NCBI GenBank assembly: GCA_022821685.1
Contig: JAJEDD010000025.1
Span: 1 to 64,000, forward strand
Direction of reading: 5' to 3'
Source of the DNA: Acidimicrobiia bacterium
GTDB lineage: Bacteria; Actinomycetota; Acidimicrobiia; Acidimicrobiales; Aldehydirespiratoraceae
DNA: 64,000 nucleotides
This document shows, piece by piece, positions 25,916-34,253 of the stretch (positions within the stretch are counted from its first letter, which is position 1; each line of letters begins with the position of its first letter). Position numbers and translations under genes: made by a program. The notes below the pieces were generated by a model. That model was not told where the DNA came from and did not search any database. It saw nothing but the letters and a program-made list of their open reading frames with translations.

Positions 25916-27727
25916 CTATGATGATGTGACATTTGCCATAAGGGCAGCGGTTGCGGTTAGGAGGGCTGCTACTTGCTGGCGGGCCTCTGCTTGGACGGCT
26001 TGCAGTTGGCTGTTGTCTTCGGTTCCGGTGGTTTCGGTTACGGCTTCGGCGTAGATCTTGATTTTGGGCTCTGTTCCGCTTGGTCTGACTATCACCCTGG
26101 CCTCGGCGCCGTACAGCTCCAGGATCACTGCGTCGGCCGGCGGCAGGTGCTCCGATCCGCCGGCTAGGTCGTGAACCGCGGTCACCGCTGCTCCGGCCAG
26201 CTCGGTTGGCGGGGTTCGGCGCAGGGCTTCGGTGGCCTTGCGCATCGAGCCGGCGGTACCCGTGGGCGACTCGAAGCGGATCGAGCGCTGGCCGGTGGCG
26301 TGGGCGCCATGGCGGCGGTGCAGGTCGTCGAGCAGGTCGAGCAGCGTCAGGCCCTCGGTCTTCAGGCCGGCGACGAGCTCGGCCACGGCCAGGGCGGCCC
26401 CGATGCCGTCCTTGTCGCCTACCGCCTCGCCCACCGCGTAGCCGAGAGCGTCCTCGTAGCCCAGCACCAGCTCGTGTCCGGGTCGCTGCGAGCGGGCCTT
26501 CATGATCCACTTGAAGCCGGTGAGCGTCTCGGCCCAGTCGGCGCGGTGATGGGCCGCGATGCGCGGCAGCAGGCGTGACGACACCACCGTGTTGATCACC
26601 AGTCTCGGCCTCCCCGACACATTCGGCCGGCTGAGCAGATGCTCGGCCAGCAGGCAGCCCGTCTCGTCGCCGGTCAGCACCCTCCACCGCCCCCGGTCGG
26701 GCACAGCCACCGCCAACCGGTCGGCGTCGGGATCGTGGGCCAGGGCCACATCGGCGCCGGTGTCGGCGGCCAGCCGCAGCAGCCGGTCGAGCACGCCGGG
26801 CTCCTCGGGGTTGGGGAACGGCGCGGTCGGGAAGTCGGGGTCGGGCTCGGCCTGATCGGCCACCACCGCGGGTAGGTCGAACCCGGCTCGGGCCAAGGCC
26901 CGCCCGAAGATGTCGGCCCCCACCCCGTGAAGGGGCGTGTAGGCCATCCGAACCGAGCGTGAGGTGCCAGAGGCCGAGCTTGCGAGGCCGTGGCCCGAGC
27001 GGCCCGTGAGCGCAGCGAACAAGAGCGGGAATGACCCCGCTGCGCCGCGATGGGCTCTCACCGATCCGCGCTCAGCCGCCAGCAGGCCCGCCACCGCGTC
27101 CAGGTAGGCCTCCACCACCTCACCTCCCACAGGCGTGATGCGGGGGTCGTCGGCGGGTGCCAGGTCGCCAGGGTCCGGCGGGGCGGTGTTGTCGATGATG
27201 CGGCTGATCTCGCCGTCTATCGGCGCGGCCAGCAGGCTGCCGCCCCGCCAGTAGAGCTTGTAGCCGTTGTCGGAGCGCGGGTTGTGGCTGGCGGTCACCA
27301 TCACCCCGGCTGCCGCTTCGAGGTGCTTGACGGCGAAGGCCAGCACCGGGGTGGGGGCAGGCTCCGGCAGCATCTGAACCTCGATGCCGTGGGAGGCCAG
27401 CACCCGGGCGGCATCGAGGGCGAAGTCCCGGCTGCGGTGGCGGGCGTCGCAACCCACGATCACGCCGCCGTCGGGCGGTCCGTCCTGCAGCAGCCGCCGG
27501 GCCAGTGCCGTGGTCACGATTCTCACCAGCACTCGGTTCATGCGGGCCGGCCCCGCCCCCATCGGCCCCCGGATGCCGGCCGTGCCGAAGGCGAGCCGCG
27601 GCGAGAAGCGACGCTCCAGTTCGGCCGGGTCGCGGTCGAGCAGGCGCTGCAGTTCGGCTCGGGTGTCGGGATCGGGGTCGGCGGCCAGCCACCGCCCCGC
27701 CTCTTCGCGGAGCTGGGCTGCGGTCAA
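25916..27727 (-). CDS. Phosphoglucomutase/phosphomannomutase carrying an in-frame repeat element
   Basis: 603 aa, longer than usual. The alpha-D-phosphohexomutase fold is complete: G-T-A-G-I-R-G near residue 48, phosphoserine loop M-V-T-A-S-H-N-P, Mg site D-P-D-A-D-R, sugar loop G-Y-E-D-A-L-G-Y and phosphate-binding R-P-S-G-T-E-P-K. Interconverts hexose 1- and 6-phosphates. Between L-L-A-A and R-M-A-Y-T-P-L-H-G-V-G there are about 35-40 residues (containing F-P-L-L-F-A-A-L-T-G-R-S) encoded by a copy of the dispersed element, read antisense to the element. TTG start; no strong ribosome site because another copy lies just upstream. Confidence 0.88.
   Translation of the reverse strand: MTAAQLREEAGRWLAADPDPDTRAELQRLLDRDPAELERRFSPRLAFGTAGIRGPMGAGPARMNRVLVRIVTTALARRLLQDGPPDGGVIVGCDARHRSRDFALDAARVLASHGIEVQMLPEPAPTPVLAFAVKHLEAAAGVMVTASHNPRSDNGYKLYWRGGSLLAAPIDGEISRIIDNTAPPDPGDLAPADDPRITPVGGEVVEAYLDAVAGLLAAERGSVRAHRGAAGSFPLLFAALTGRSGHGLASSASGTSRSVRMAYTPLHGVGADIFGRALARAGFDLPAVVADQAEPDPDFPTAPFPNPEEPGVLDRLLRLAADTGADVALAHDPDADRLAVAVPDRGRWRVLTGDETGCLLAEHLLSRPNVSGRPRLVINTVVSSRLLPRIAAHHRADWAETLTGFKWIMKARSQRPGHELVLGYEDALGYAVGEAVGDKDGIGAALAVAELVAGLKTEGLTLLDLLDDLHRRHGAHATGQRSIRFESPTGTAGSMRKATEALRRTPPTELAGAAVTAVHDLAGGSEHLPPADAVILELYGAEARVIVRPSGTEPKIKIYAEAVTETTGTEDNSQLQAVQAEARQQVAALLTATAALMANVTSS
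26969..27073 (+). repeat. Dispersed element copy inside the phosphohexomutase gene
   Basis: 105 bp (35 codons), beginning AGAGGCCGAGC and carrying the core CCGTGAGCGCAGCGAACA. It is a shorter variant: the stretch after the left arm is replaced by TTGCGAGGCCGTGGCCCG. It preserves the host reading frame on the opposite strand with no stop. Confidence 0.85.
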
Positions 27728-27737
27728 CTAGGGGTCA

Positions 27738-27848
27738 AGAGGCCGAGCTTGCGAGGCCGTGGCCCGAGCGGCCCGTGAGCGCAGCGAACAAGAGCGGGAA
27801 GGACACCGCTGCCACCCGAGAGGCTTGCCATCCATCCGCGCATGCTCT
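27738..27848 (+). repeat. Dispersed element copy between the mutase and GntR genes
   Basis: 111 bp, the same short variant as the copy in the mutase gene. It fills the gap between two leftward genes. Its right end CTCT(A) supplies the first bases of the TAG stop codon of the GntR gene. Confidence 0.85.
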
Positions 27849-28518
27849 ATGTCGAGGCGGGCTCGACGGCCATCTCGAACGACTCCAGCGCGTTCACGAT
27901 GTGGCGGCGGCTCATCTCGCGGGCCCGGGGGGCGTCGCCGGCGGCAATGGCGTCGTAGATGGCCTCGTGCTCCTCCCAGGTGATGTCGCCCCGGCTGTCG
28001 GTCACCACCGAGAAGACCAACTCGGTCTGCTGGCGCAGCGGGTCGAGCACCTGCTGAAGGAACGGGATCCCGGCCGCCTTCTCCACCGCGATGTGGAACT
28101 CCCGGTGGCATAGGGCGGCGGTTACCGCATCCCCCCGCTCGGTGGCGCCGCGTCCTTCGTCCATGCACTGGCGGATCTTCTCGATGGCGTCGGGATCCTG
28201 CAACTCGGCGGCCTGCTCGACCGCGTACCCCTCCACCAGGATCCGGATCTGCTGGATGTGGTGAACCTCCAACCGGTCGATTGCGCACACATGGGCACCC
28301 CGCCTGGGCACCACCTCGATCAGCCCCGTCGCCTCCAGCGAACGCATCGCCTCACGGACCGGATTGCGGCTCACCCCCAGCCGCTCGGCGAGATGGCCCT
28401 CCACCAGCCGCTGGCCCGGACTCAGCTCGCCGTCAAGGATCATCAGGCGAATCTGGCTCGCCACCACCTCTCGCAGCGGCTGTCCGCCGTCGATTTCAGC
28501 CAAGGTCGAGTCCTCCAT
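27847..28518 (-). CDS. GntR-family regulator, FCD (FadR-like) subgroup
   Basis: 223 aa. The winged-helix domain (about residues 8-75) has L-R-E-V-V-A-S-Q-I-R-L-M-I-L-D-G-E-L-S-P-G-Q-R-L and L-A-E-R-L-G-V-S-R-N-P-V-R-E-A, the GntR recognition helix. The C-terminal all-helical FCD domain has metal-type ligands in H-R-E-F-H. Such regulators sense small carboxylates and repress catabolic genes. Divergent from an NAD-dependent epimerase. No TGTATAC-type site is seen in its own upstream region. Confidence 0.92.
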   Translation of the reverse strand: MEDSTLAEIDGGQPLREVVASQIRLMILDGELSPGQRLVEGHLAERLGVSRNPVREAMRSLEATGLIEVVPRRGAHVCAIDRLEVHHIQQIRILVEGYAVEQAAELQDPDAIEKIRQCMDEGRGATERGDAVTAALCHREFHIAVEKAAGIPFLQQVLDPLRQQTELVFSVVTDSRGDITWEEHEAIYDAIAAGDAPRAREMSRRHIVNALESFEMAVEPAST

Positions 28519-28542
28519 TCTGGCGGGGCGACGTTACAGGGT

Positions 28543-28696
28543 AGAGGCCGAGCGAATAGGCGAGCGAATCCGGCCCATACGGGCGAGGCCGTGGGCTGTG
28601 TTGCTGTGGTTTGGGCGGCCCGTGAGCGCCGCGAAGGTGGGCGGGAATGACCCCGTTGCGGCGCGAAGGGTTCTCACCCCATTTGCGCGCCCTCTT
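28543..28696 (+). repeat. Dispersed element, full-length copy in the GntR/epimerase divergent gap
   Basis: About 154 bp with both arms: left AGAGGCCGAGCGAATAGGCG, right ending TTGCGCGCCCTCT, an imperfect inverted copy. The core is slightly altered (GCGCCGCGAAGGTGGGCGGG). It takes up more than half of the 264-bp divergent region. Confidence 0.85.
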
Positions 28697-28782
28697 CGCC
28701 GATCCCGATAGGAAGCCGAGCAACCGGGCCAGCTAGACAGTCGGGTGGCCCCGCCTCCACACGGCGCCGAAAGGAACTGACG

Positions 28783-29766
28783 ATGACCACGCTTATCACC
28801 GGGGCGGGGATGATCGGATCGCTGGCCGCGGCCCGCATCGCCGCCGAGCACGGCGAGCGGCCCGTCCTCTACGACATCGCCTTCAGCGAGCGGAACCTGG
28901 CCGAGCGGCTCGACCCCGGCTCGGTGGAGCTGGTCAAGGGCGACATAGGCGACATCGGCGACCTGCTGCGCGCCGTCGAGTCCCACGGCGTCGAGCGGAT
29001 CATCCACACCGCCTCGCTGCTGACCCGGGACCTGATCCCCCGCCCGGTGGCCGGGGTGAGGGTGAACGTGATGGGCACCATGAACGTGTTGGAGGCGGCC
29101 CGAATGGCGGGGCTGCGCCGGGTGGTGTTCTGCAGCTCCACCGTGGTCACCATGGGCCGGCGCCGGGTGGCCCCCGAAGACGACACGCTGGAGGACTTCA
29201 CCCTCGGCGTGGTGAGCGAGTATCCGCCGTCGCTGTACGCCTCGATGAAGCTGGCCTCGGAGTGGCTGTGCCACAACTACACCGACTCCTACGGGCTCGA
29301 CACCGCGGTGGTCCGCTTCGGCGGGGTGTTCGGCCCCTGGCACGGCGTGCCCGGCGGCGGTCCCAGCAAGCTCCTCAAACAGCTCATCGAGTGCGCCCAC
29401 TTCGAGCGCCCCTACCGCATCGCCGAGCCCGACCTGCACCGCCAGGGCATGGACTACACCTACTCCCACGACGGGGCCCAGGGCCTGGTCAAGGCCGCCT
29501 TCGCGCCCGGAGTGCCCAACAGGGTCTACAACGCCACCATGGGCGAGCTCCACACCATCTCGGCCGTGATCTCGCTCATCGAGCAGGCCGCGGGCCGCTC
29601 CATCGCCCTGGAGGTCACCCAAGAAGACTCCATGACCAAGTACGGCAACCCCACCAGCCCCATGGACTTGACCGCCTCTCGGCGCGACCTCGCCTACGAG
29701 GTTGAGTACCCCATGGGCGCGGCGGTGGCCGACTATCTGGAGTGGCTGGCCGGCACCACAGCGTGA
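28783..29766 (+). CDS. NAD-dependent epimerase/dehydratase (extended SDR)
   Basis: 327 aa. The Rossmann motif T-L-I-T-G-A-G-M-I-G-S is at the N-terminus, and the active-site order is S-S-T-V-V ... Y-A-S-M-K (Tyr and Lys about residues 150-154). Such enzymes oxidise/epimerise sugar nucleotides or related hydroxyacids. ATG 28783 follows AAAGGA at good spacing. It is a distant paralogue of the epimerase at 58662. Divergent from the GntR/FCD gene, which may control it; substrate unknown. Confidence 0.88.
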   Translation: MTTLITGAGMIGSLAAARIAAEHGERPVLYDIAFSERNLAERLDPGSVELVKGDIGDIGDLLRAVESHGVERIIHTASLLTRDLIPRPVAGVRVNVMGTMNVLEAARMAGLRRVVFCSSTVVTMGRRRVAPEDDTLEDFTLGVVSEYPPSLYASMKLASEWLCHNYTDSYGLDTAVVRFGGVFGPWHGVPGGGPSKLLKQLIECAHFERPYRIAEPDLHRQGMDYTYSHDGAQGLVKAAFAPGVPNRVYNATMGELHTISAVISLIEQAAGRSIALEVTQEDSMTKYGNPTSPMDLTASRRDLAYEVEYPMGAAVADYLEWLAGTTA

Positions 29767-29794
29767 TCGCGTCCGGCTTCGTGCCGGCGCGAGG

Positions 29795-30865
29795 TCAAGC
29801 CAGCGAGCCTCGGTTGCTGGTGACAGCCTCCGCCGCGGCCAACGCCCCCGCGGCCAGGAAGTAGCCGGAGCTGTGGCCCAGTGCCAACAGCTTCTGCATC
29901 ACTCTCTCAGGGTTGTGGCCGGAGGCGAGCGACTTCACGAGCTTTCGCAGCGCTGGGGCCGCCCGGCCCTGGGCCGCGGCTCGCAACAGCGCGCCCGACA
30001 GCGGCGCGGTGTGCGTTGAGCGGTCTTCGATCACCGCTCGCAGGATCTCAAGGCGCCCCTTGGCAGCAGCCCCGGAGCGGGCCGCCCACAAGGTCGCTGT
30101 AGCGGCTGCCACCAAGTCGTCGCCGGCCGGTGTCGAGCCGAAGCCGAGCCCAATCAGCGCCTCGGCCCCCTGCTGCAGCGTCGGGCCCGTCCCAGCGGCG
30201 AGCGCGGCGCAGAAAGACTCGGCCCGCTCCATCACGGCAGCGGGCTCGGGCGGCTTGGCTGCCTGCGACAGCAGCTCCCTCGTCAGCGCCACACTTCGAG
30301 GGTCGAAACCGGCGGAGGCCGTGCCCACCCGGTCGTCGCGCCAGTCCGCCACCTCGATCCGCCGCCGGCGAGTCCTGACCGCGCCCTCGCCCACAACCAC
30401 CGCCCACGGTGCGTCAAGAGCGTCGTCGATCACCCCGGGGCCGACCACCACCGAGACCGGCAACTCGACGCCTCCCGGACCCTCCAGGCACACCAAGGGG
30501 GTGCGCGGATAGGTGAGAGTCTCTCGCGTCGCAAAGGGGCCTTTCCCGCTCTTGTTCGCTGCGCTCACGGGCCGCTCGGGCCACGGCCTCGTCCGTATGG
30601 GCCGGAATCGCTCACCTATTCGCTCGGCCTCTAAGTCCCCTCCGTCACCCCCGGCCAGCATCACGTACCGTCCAGCCACCCCCCCGAGCACCGTCATCGG
30701 TCGAGTCGGCCCGGTCACCGAAGCCTGCGCCCCGGCGCTACCCCATCCAGCCTCGAGCACGGCCTCAACTCCGGCTGCCGGGCGGGCGCGGGGTGTGCTC
30801 GCTCCCTCCGACCGCCCCGGCCTCGGGGCGGGGACCAGTTGCGAGAGCCCGCGGTTCGCGGTCAC
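29795..30865 (-). CDS. allH: DUF2877 protein (AllH-like carbamoyltransferase subunit) with in-frame repeat insert
   Basis: 356 aa, GTG start overlapping the deaminase stop (GTGA). The C-terminal half has the DUF2877 signature G-F-G-S-T-P-A-G-D-D-L-V followed by T-A-P-L-S-G-A-L-L-R-A-A-A. DUF2877 (YlbF/AllH), DUF1116 and FdrA form the E. coli oxamate carbamoyltransferase; all three occur in this operon, so this is probably its third subunit. About 45 residues (E-A-E-R-I-G-E-R ... V-S-A-A-N-K-S-G ... ) come from a dispersed element copy read in its sense orientation. They sit in the N-terminal region before V-C-L-E-G-P-G-G-V. Confidence 0.82.
   Translation of the reverse strand: MTANRGLSQLVPAPRPGRSEGASTPRARPAAGVEAVLEAGWGSAGAQASVTGPTRPMTVLGGVAGRYVMLAGGDGGDLEAERIGERFRPIRTRPWPERPVSAANKSGKGPFATRETLTYPRTPLVCLEGPGGVELPVSVVVGPGVIDDALDAPWAVVVGEGAVRTRRRRIEVADWRDDRVGTASAGFDPRSVALTRELLSQAAKPPEPAAVMERAESFCAALAAGTGPTLQQGAEALIGLGFGSTPAGDDLVAAATATLWAARSGAAAKGRLEILRAVIEDRSTHTAPLSGALLRAAAQGRAAPALRKLVKSLASGHNPERVMQKLLALGHSSGYFLAAGALAAAEAVTSNRGSLA
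30499..30632 (-). repeat. Dispersed element copy inside the DUF2877 gene
   Basis: About 134 bp in minus orientation, the same as the host gene. Preceded by TT and beginning AGAGGCCGAGCGAATAGG. The arms TAGGTGAG and CTCACCTA are complementary. The host frame passes through without a stop. Confidence 0.85.
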
Positions 30866-32109
30866 TGCTCAGCGATGCCTGCCACCTCGGCCATGTGGGC
30901 TTGGTCTACCAGCCGGCCGTGGCTGATCACCGCAGCGGGCGCTTCATGGAATCGCAGAACGTCGGTTATGCTGTCGCAGCGGTGCACCACCAAGTTGGCG
31001 GGGTGTCCGGGCTCGAGGCTGTGATCTGTCACGCCGACCGCCCGTGCCGCGTTGACGGTCACGGCGTCGTAGAGGCGGTCTTGGCCCTCCCGGTGCATCA
31101 TCCACAGCAGGTGGCAGCCCAAGAAGGCCACCTCGGCCATGTTGGCGCGCCCCAGCGCGTAGTACGCGTCGGACACGTCGTCTTGGCCCAGCGCCACGTT
31201 GACGCCCCGGTCGATCAGGTCGCTCACCCGGGCGTGGAGGGGCCCGGTGTGGGGATCCGACACCACCGACACCTCCGCCGAGCGCAGCAGCGCCGTCAGG
31301 CGCTCGAAATAGGGGTCCGGGTACAGCTGCATGGCCCGGCAGTGGTGGGCCAGAGCCCGGCCGGGCCGTCCCCGCCGCAGGGCCTCCGAGGCCATTGTCT
31401 CCAGGGTGCGCAAGCCGGGGTCGCCGGCATCGTCGAGCAGCATCGACACGTCGGCGTCGAAGGCTTCGGCCAGGTCGAAGGAGCAGTTGATGTGCTCGGC
31501 CATGTCGGCCTCGGTGTGCTCGATCCAGGGGATGCCGCCCACCACGTCGGCGCCCGCCTCCATGGCCCTGCGCATCAGATCGGCCGCTCCCGGCTCGCGC
31601 ACGATCCCGTCCTGGGGGAAGGCCACCACTTGAACATCGATCACCCCGGCGAACTCGTCTCGGGCCGCGCACAGCACCTCCACGCCGCGGGTGGCCGCCT
31701 TGGAGTCCACATCGGCGAAGGCCCGCACTGCGGTGGTGCCGTAGTGGGCGGCCATAGCCAGGGTGCGCCGGGCCAGTTCCAGCATTCGCTCGGCGTCCTG
31801 GGATCGCTTCACCTCCGAGGCCGTCTCGATCGCTCTCATGGCGGCGCCCATCTCGCCGGCCTGGTATTCGTGGAGGGCCTGCTCGCCGAGCGAGGCGAGG
31901 GTGAACACCTTGTCGAGGTGGAGGTGGGCGTCGACGAAGGACTCGGTGACCAGCCCTCCGGCGGCGTCGAGTGCGGCTCCCGAAGGCTCCGGCGCGGATG
32001 TCTGCTCAGCGACCGACGCTATCGCGCCTCGGTCCACCGAGATGGCGAACAATCCGGACCGGTCTCGCAGCCTTGCGTTCTGGATGGTGATCGAGTCGTG
32101 CGGCGCCAT
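30862..32109 (-). CDS. CodA-like amidohydrolase (cytosine/isocytosine deaminase family)
   Basis: 415-aa TIM-barrel metal hydrolase. The metal motif is D-A-H-L-H-L-D-K (about residues 59-66); later come H-H-C, S-D-P-H-T-G and G-Q-D-D-V-S-D-A-Y-Y-A-L-G-R-A-N-M, the last closely resembling the cytosine deaminase active-site loop. Likely deaminates or hydrolyses a heterocyclic nitrogen compound in the cytosol. Its position between a nucleoside-type importer and a carbamoyltransferase subunit gene argues for a role in ring catabolism. The substrate is not determined by sequence. Confidence 0.85.
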   Translation of the reverse strand: MAPHDSITIQNARLRDRSGLFAISVDRGAIASVAEQTSAPEPSGAALDAAGGLVTESFVDAHLHLDKVFTLASLGEQALHEYQAGEMGAAMRAIETASEVKRSQDAERMLELARRTLAMAAHYGTTAVRAFADVDSKAATRGVEVLCAARDEFAGVIDVQVVAFPQDGIVREPGAADLMRRAMEAGADVVGGIPWIEHTEADMAEHINCSFDLAEAFDADVSMLLDDAGDPGLRTLETMASEALRRGRPGRALAHHCRAMQLYPDPYFERLTALLRSAEVSVVSDPHTGPLHARVSDLIDRGVNVALGQDDVSDAYYALGRANMAEVAFLGCHLLWMMHREGQDRLYDAVTVNAARAVGVTDHSLEPGHPANLVVHRCDSITDVLRFHEAPAAVISHGRLVDQAHMAEVAGIAEQ

Positions 32110-32184
32110 AGTCGGCCTCCTTGTCGGGATGGGGAGCAGTCCAGCGGATTGTGGAGCGGGCCGGTGCCAATAGGGATCGGTCGG

Positions 32185-33093
32185 TCAGCGGCGCCGCATG
32201 AAGGGAATGGCCAGCGCGGCGGGCGGATCGGTCGCACCCCGCTGCGCCGACAGGAACACGAGGGCGAGCGCGTAGGGGAACAGCAGCAGCAGCGACGACG
32301 GGATGTCGGGAGCCCATGCCCAGGTGGGCGCCTGAACGGTGACCGCCAGCGCCAGACCCAGCAGGAAGGTGGCGCCCACCGATCCCAGCGCGCTCCAGCG
32401 GCCGATGATGACCGCGGCGAGGGCCAGGAATCCCCGTCCGTCGGTGGTGTTCTCGGAGAACCCGGTGAGCTGGCCGATCGACAGCGCCGCTCCCCCGAAG
32501 CCGACCAGCGCGCCGCACAGCGTCATCGCCTGGAGCCGTACCGCCACCACCGACACGCCGGCTGCGTCCACCGCCGCGGGCGTCTCGCCGACCGCTCGGG
32601 CCCGCAGCCCCCAGCGGGTTCTCGCCATCACGAAAGCGATGGCCCCCGTCACCGGAATCAGCAGGTAGGTGGTTACGGAGTGGTTGAACAGGGCCTGCCC
32701 GATCCCGGCGATGTCGGCCAGTCCGGGCAACTCGATGCGGCCGAAGCTCGGCGTCAGCCGCACCCGGTCGGTGAGATCGCTGAACAGCACCGTGGTCGCG
32801 CCGAGGCCGATGAGGTTGACGCCGATGCCCACCACGATGTGATCGGCGTCGAACAGCAGTTCCACCACCGCGATCACCGCCATGAGCACTGCGCCGAGCA
32901 GCATGGCCACCAGCAGGCCGGCCACTGCCGAGCCGGTGGCGCCCGCGGTAAGGGCCGCCGCGAAAGCGGTCATCAGCATCACGCCCTCCAGCCCGATGTT
33001 GAGCATTCCGGCTCGCTCGGCCACCACCTCGCCCAGGCTGACGTAGGAGATCGGGGTCATGAGCCGAACGCCGGCCGCGATGAGCGCGGTCAT
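32185..33093 (-). CDS. BMP-type ABC importer permease 2 (YufQ-like)
   Basis: 302-aa membrane protein with eight or so hydrophobic segments and the family motif G-E-V-V-A-E-R-A-G-M-L-N-I-G-L-E-G-V-M-L near the N-terminus. Belongs to the BPD-transp-2 permeases of the nucleoside/simple sugar importer type. The start overlaps the stop of permease 1 (ATGA). Pairs with permease 1 to form the translocation pore. Confidence 0.9.
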   Translation of the reverse strand: MTALIAAGVRLMTPISYVSLGEVVAERAGMLNIGLEGVMLMTAFAAALTAGATGSAVAGLLVAMLLGAVLMAVIAVVELLFDADHIVVGIGVNLIGLGATTVLFSDLTDRVRLTPSFGRIELPGLADIAGIGQALFNHSVTTYLLIPVTGAIAFVMARTRWGLRARAVGETPAAVDAAGVSVVAVRLQAMTLCGALVGFGGAALSIGQLTGFSENTTDGRGFLALAAVIIGRWSALGSVGATFLLGLALAVTVQAPTWAWAPDIPSSLLLLFPYALALVFLSAQRGATDPPAALAIPFMRRR

Positions 33094-34253
33094 GGCCGGG
33101 ATCCGGCTGCGTCTTCGGTGAGTTCCTCCGCCCGGCGCCGGTCGAGCCGCAGCGTTGTGACTGCCTGCTTGAGGATGGAGCGCGACTCGCCCCTCATGGA
33201 TATCGCGCCGGCCGCGACCAGCACGATCACGATGCCCTGGATGACCAGCACTATGAAGGCGTTCACGTCGGCGCGGATCTCCATCAGGTTCCCGCCCGCC
33301 TTGAGTCCGCCCAAGAACAGAGACGACACCGCTGCGCCCACCGGCGTGCCCGACCCCATCAGCGCCGCGGCGATGCCGTTGAAGCCGATGCCGTCGGAAA
33401 TGTCGGCCCGGAGCCGGAACTGCTCGCCCAGCACCAGCGACGGGCCGGCCAGCCCGGCCAGTGCGCCGGAGATGGCCATGATCTTGATGGTGAGCCAGTC
33501 GGGCTGGGCGCCGGTGCGGGCCGCCATCGTCGGATTCCCGCCCAGCTGGCGGATGCGGAAGCCGAGCACAGTGCGGCCCAGGATGAACGCCACCACCACC
33601 ACCATGGCCAGCGCGATCAGGACCCCGGCATGGGCCTGGGAGGCGCCGTCGGGGTCGAACTGGGGCAGGCGCAGCGGCTCGGGAACAGCCCGACTCTGAG
33701 GCTCGGTGGCGATGTTGGTGATCTCCTGGCGCAGCAGGGCCTCGACCTGCACCGAGTATCCGACCAGGTAGATGGCCACGAAGTTCAACAGCAGGGTCGA
33801 GATGGTCTCATTGACACCGAACCGCACCTTGAGCAGGCCCGCCAGCGCGCCCCACAGTGCTCCGCCGGCCCCGCCGGCCGCCACCGCGAGCGGCACGGCC
33901 AACGCCGCCGGGACGACGCCGTCGAACGCCAGCACGGTCGCGGTCGAGGCCATGGCGCCCACGTAGAGCTGGCCCTCTTGACCCACCGACACGAGGCGCG
34001 CCCGGAAACACACCACGAAGCTGAGGGCACAGAAGGCCAGCGCCGCGCCCTTGTTGAGCGTGTTGCCCCAGGCGAAGGCGCTGCCCACCGATCCGTCCCA
34101 CAGGGCGCCGTACGCGTCCGGCAGCGACTTGCCCAACGCCAACAGCAGCACCGCGCTGAGAATCAGGCCGCTGAGCGCGCCGGCCACCGGCACGAGGATG
34201 CGGGCGGCCGGAATCCTGGCCGCGATCTTGCCGGCCGTGGAGCCGTCGCTCAC
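33090..34253 (-). CDS. BMP-type ABC importer permease 1 (YufP-like)
   Basis: 387 aa from the GTG at 34253, which overlaps the ATPase stop (GTGA). This start is preferred over one 14 codons upstream that lies within the ATPase gene. Multiple transmembrane helices; the conserved loop V-R-F-G-V-N-E-T-I-S-T-L-L-L-N-F is present, as in nucleoside permeases, and G-A-N-P-x-A-A-R appears in variant form (G-G-N-P-T-M-A-A-R). Partner of permease 2. Confidence 0.9.
   Translation of the reverse strand: MSDGSTAGKIAARIPAARILVPVAGALSGLILSAVLLLALGKSLPDAYGALWDGSVGSAFAWGNTLNKGAALAFCALSFVVCFRARLVSVGQEGQLYVGAMASTATVLAFDGVVPAALAVPLAVAAGGAGGALWGALAGLLKVRFGVNETISTLLLNFVAIYLVGYSVQVEALLRQEITNIATEPQSRAVPEPLRLPQFDPDGASQAHAGVLIALAMVVVVAFILGRTVLGFRIRQLGGNPTMAARTGAQPDWLTIKIMAISGALAGLAGPSLVLGEQFRLRADISDGIGFNGIAAALMGSGTPVGAAVSSLFLGGLKAGGNLMEIRADVNAFIVLVIQGIVIVLVAAGAISMRGESRSILKQAVTTLRLDRRRAEELTEDAAGSRP

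Noticed and set aside
30793-33699. A 968-codon rightward open frame opposite the deaminase and permease genes
   Set aside because: Shadow of the leftward operon genes; His/Gly/Gln/Arg-rich product with no domain.
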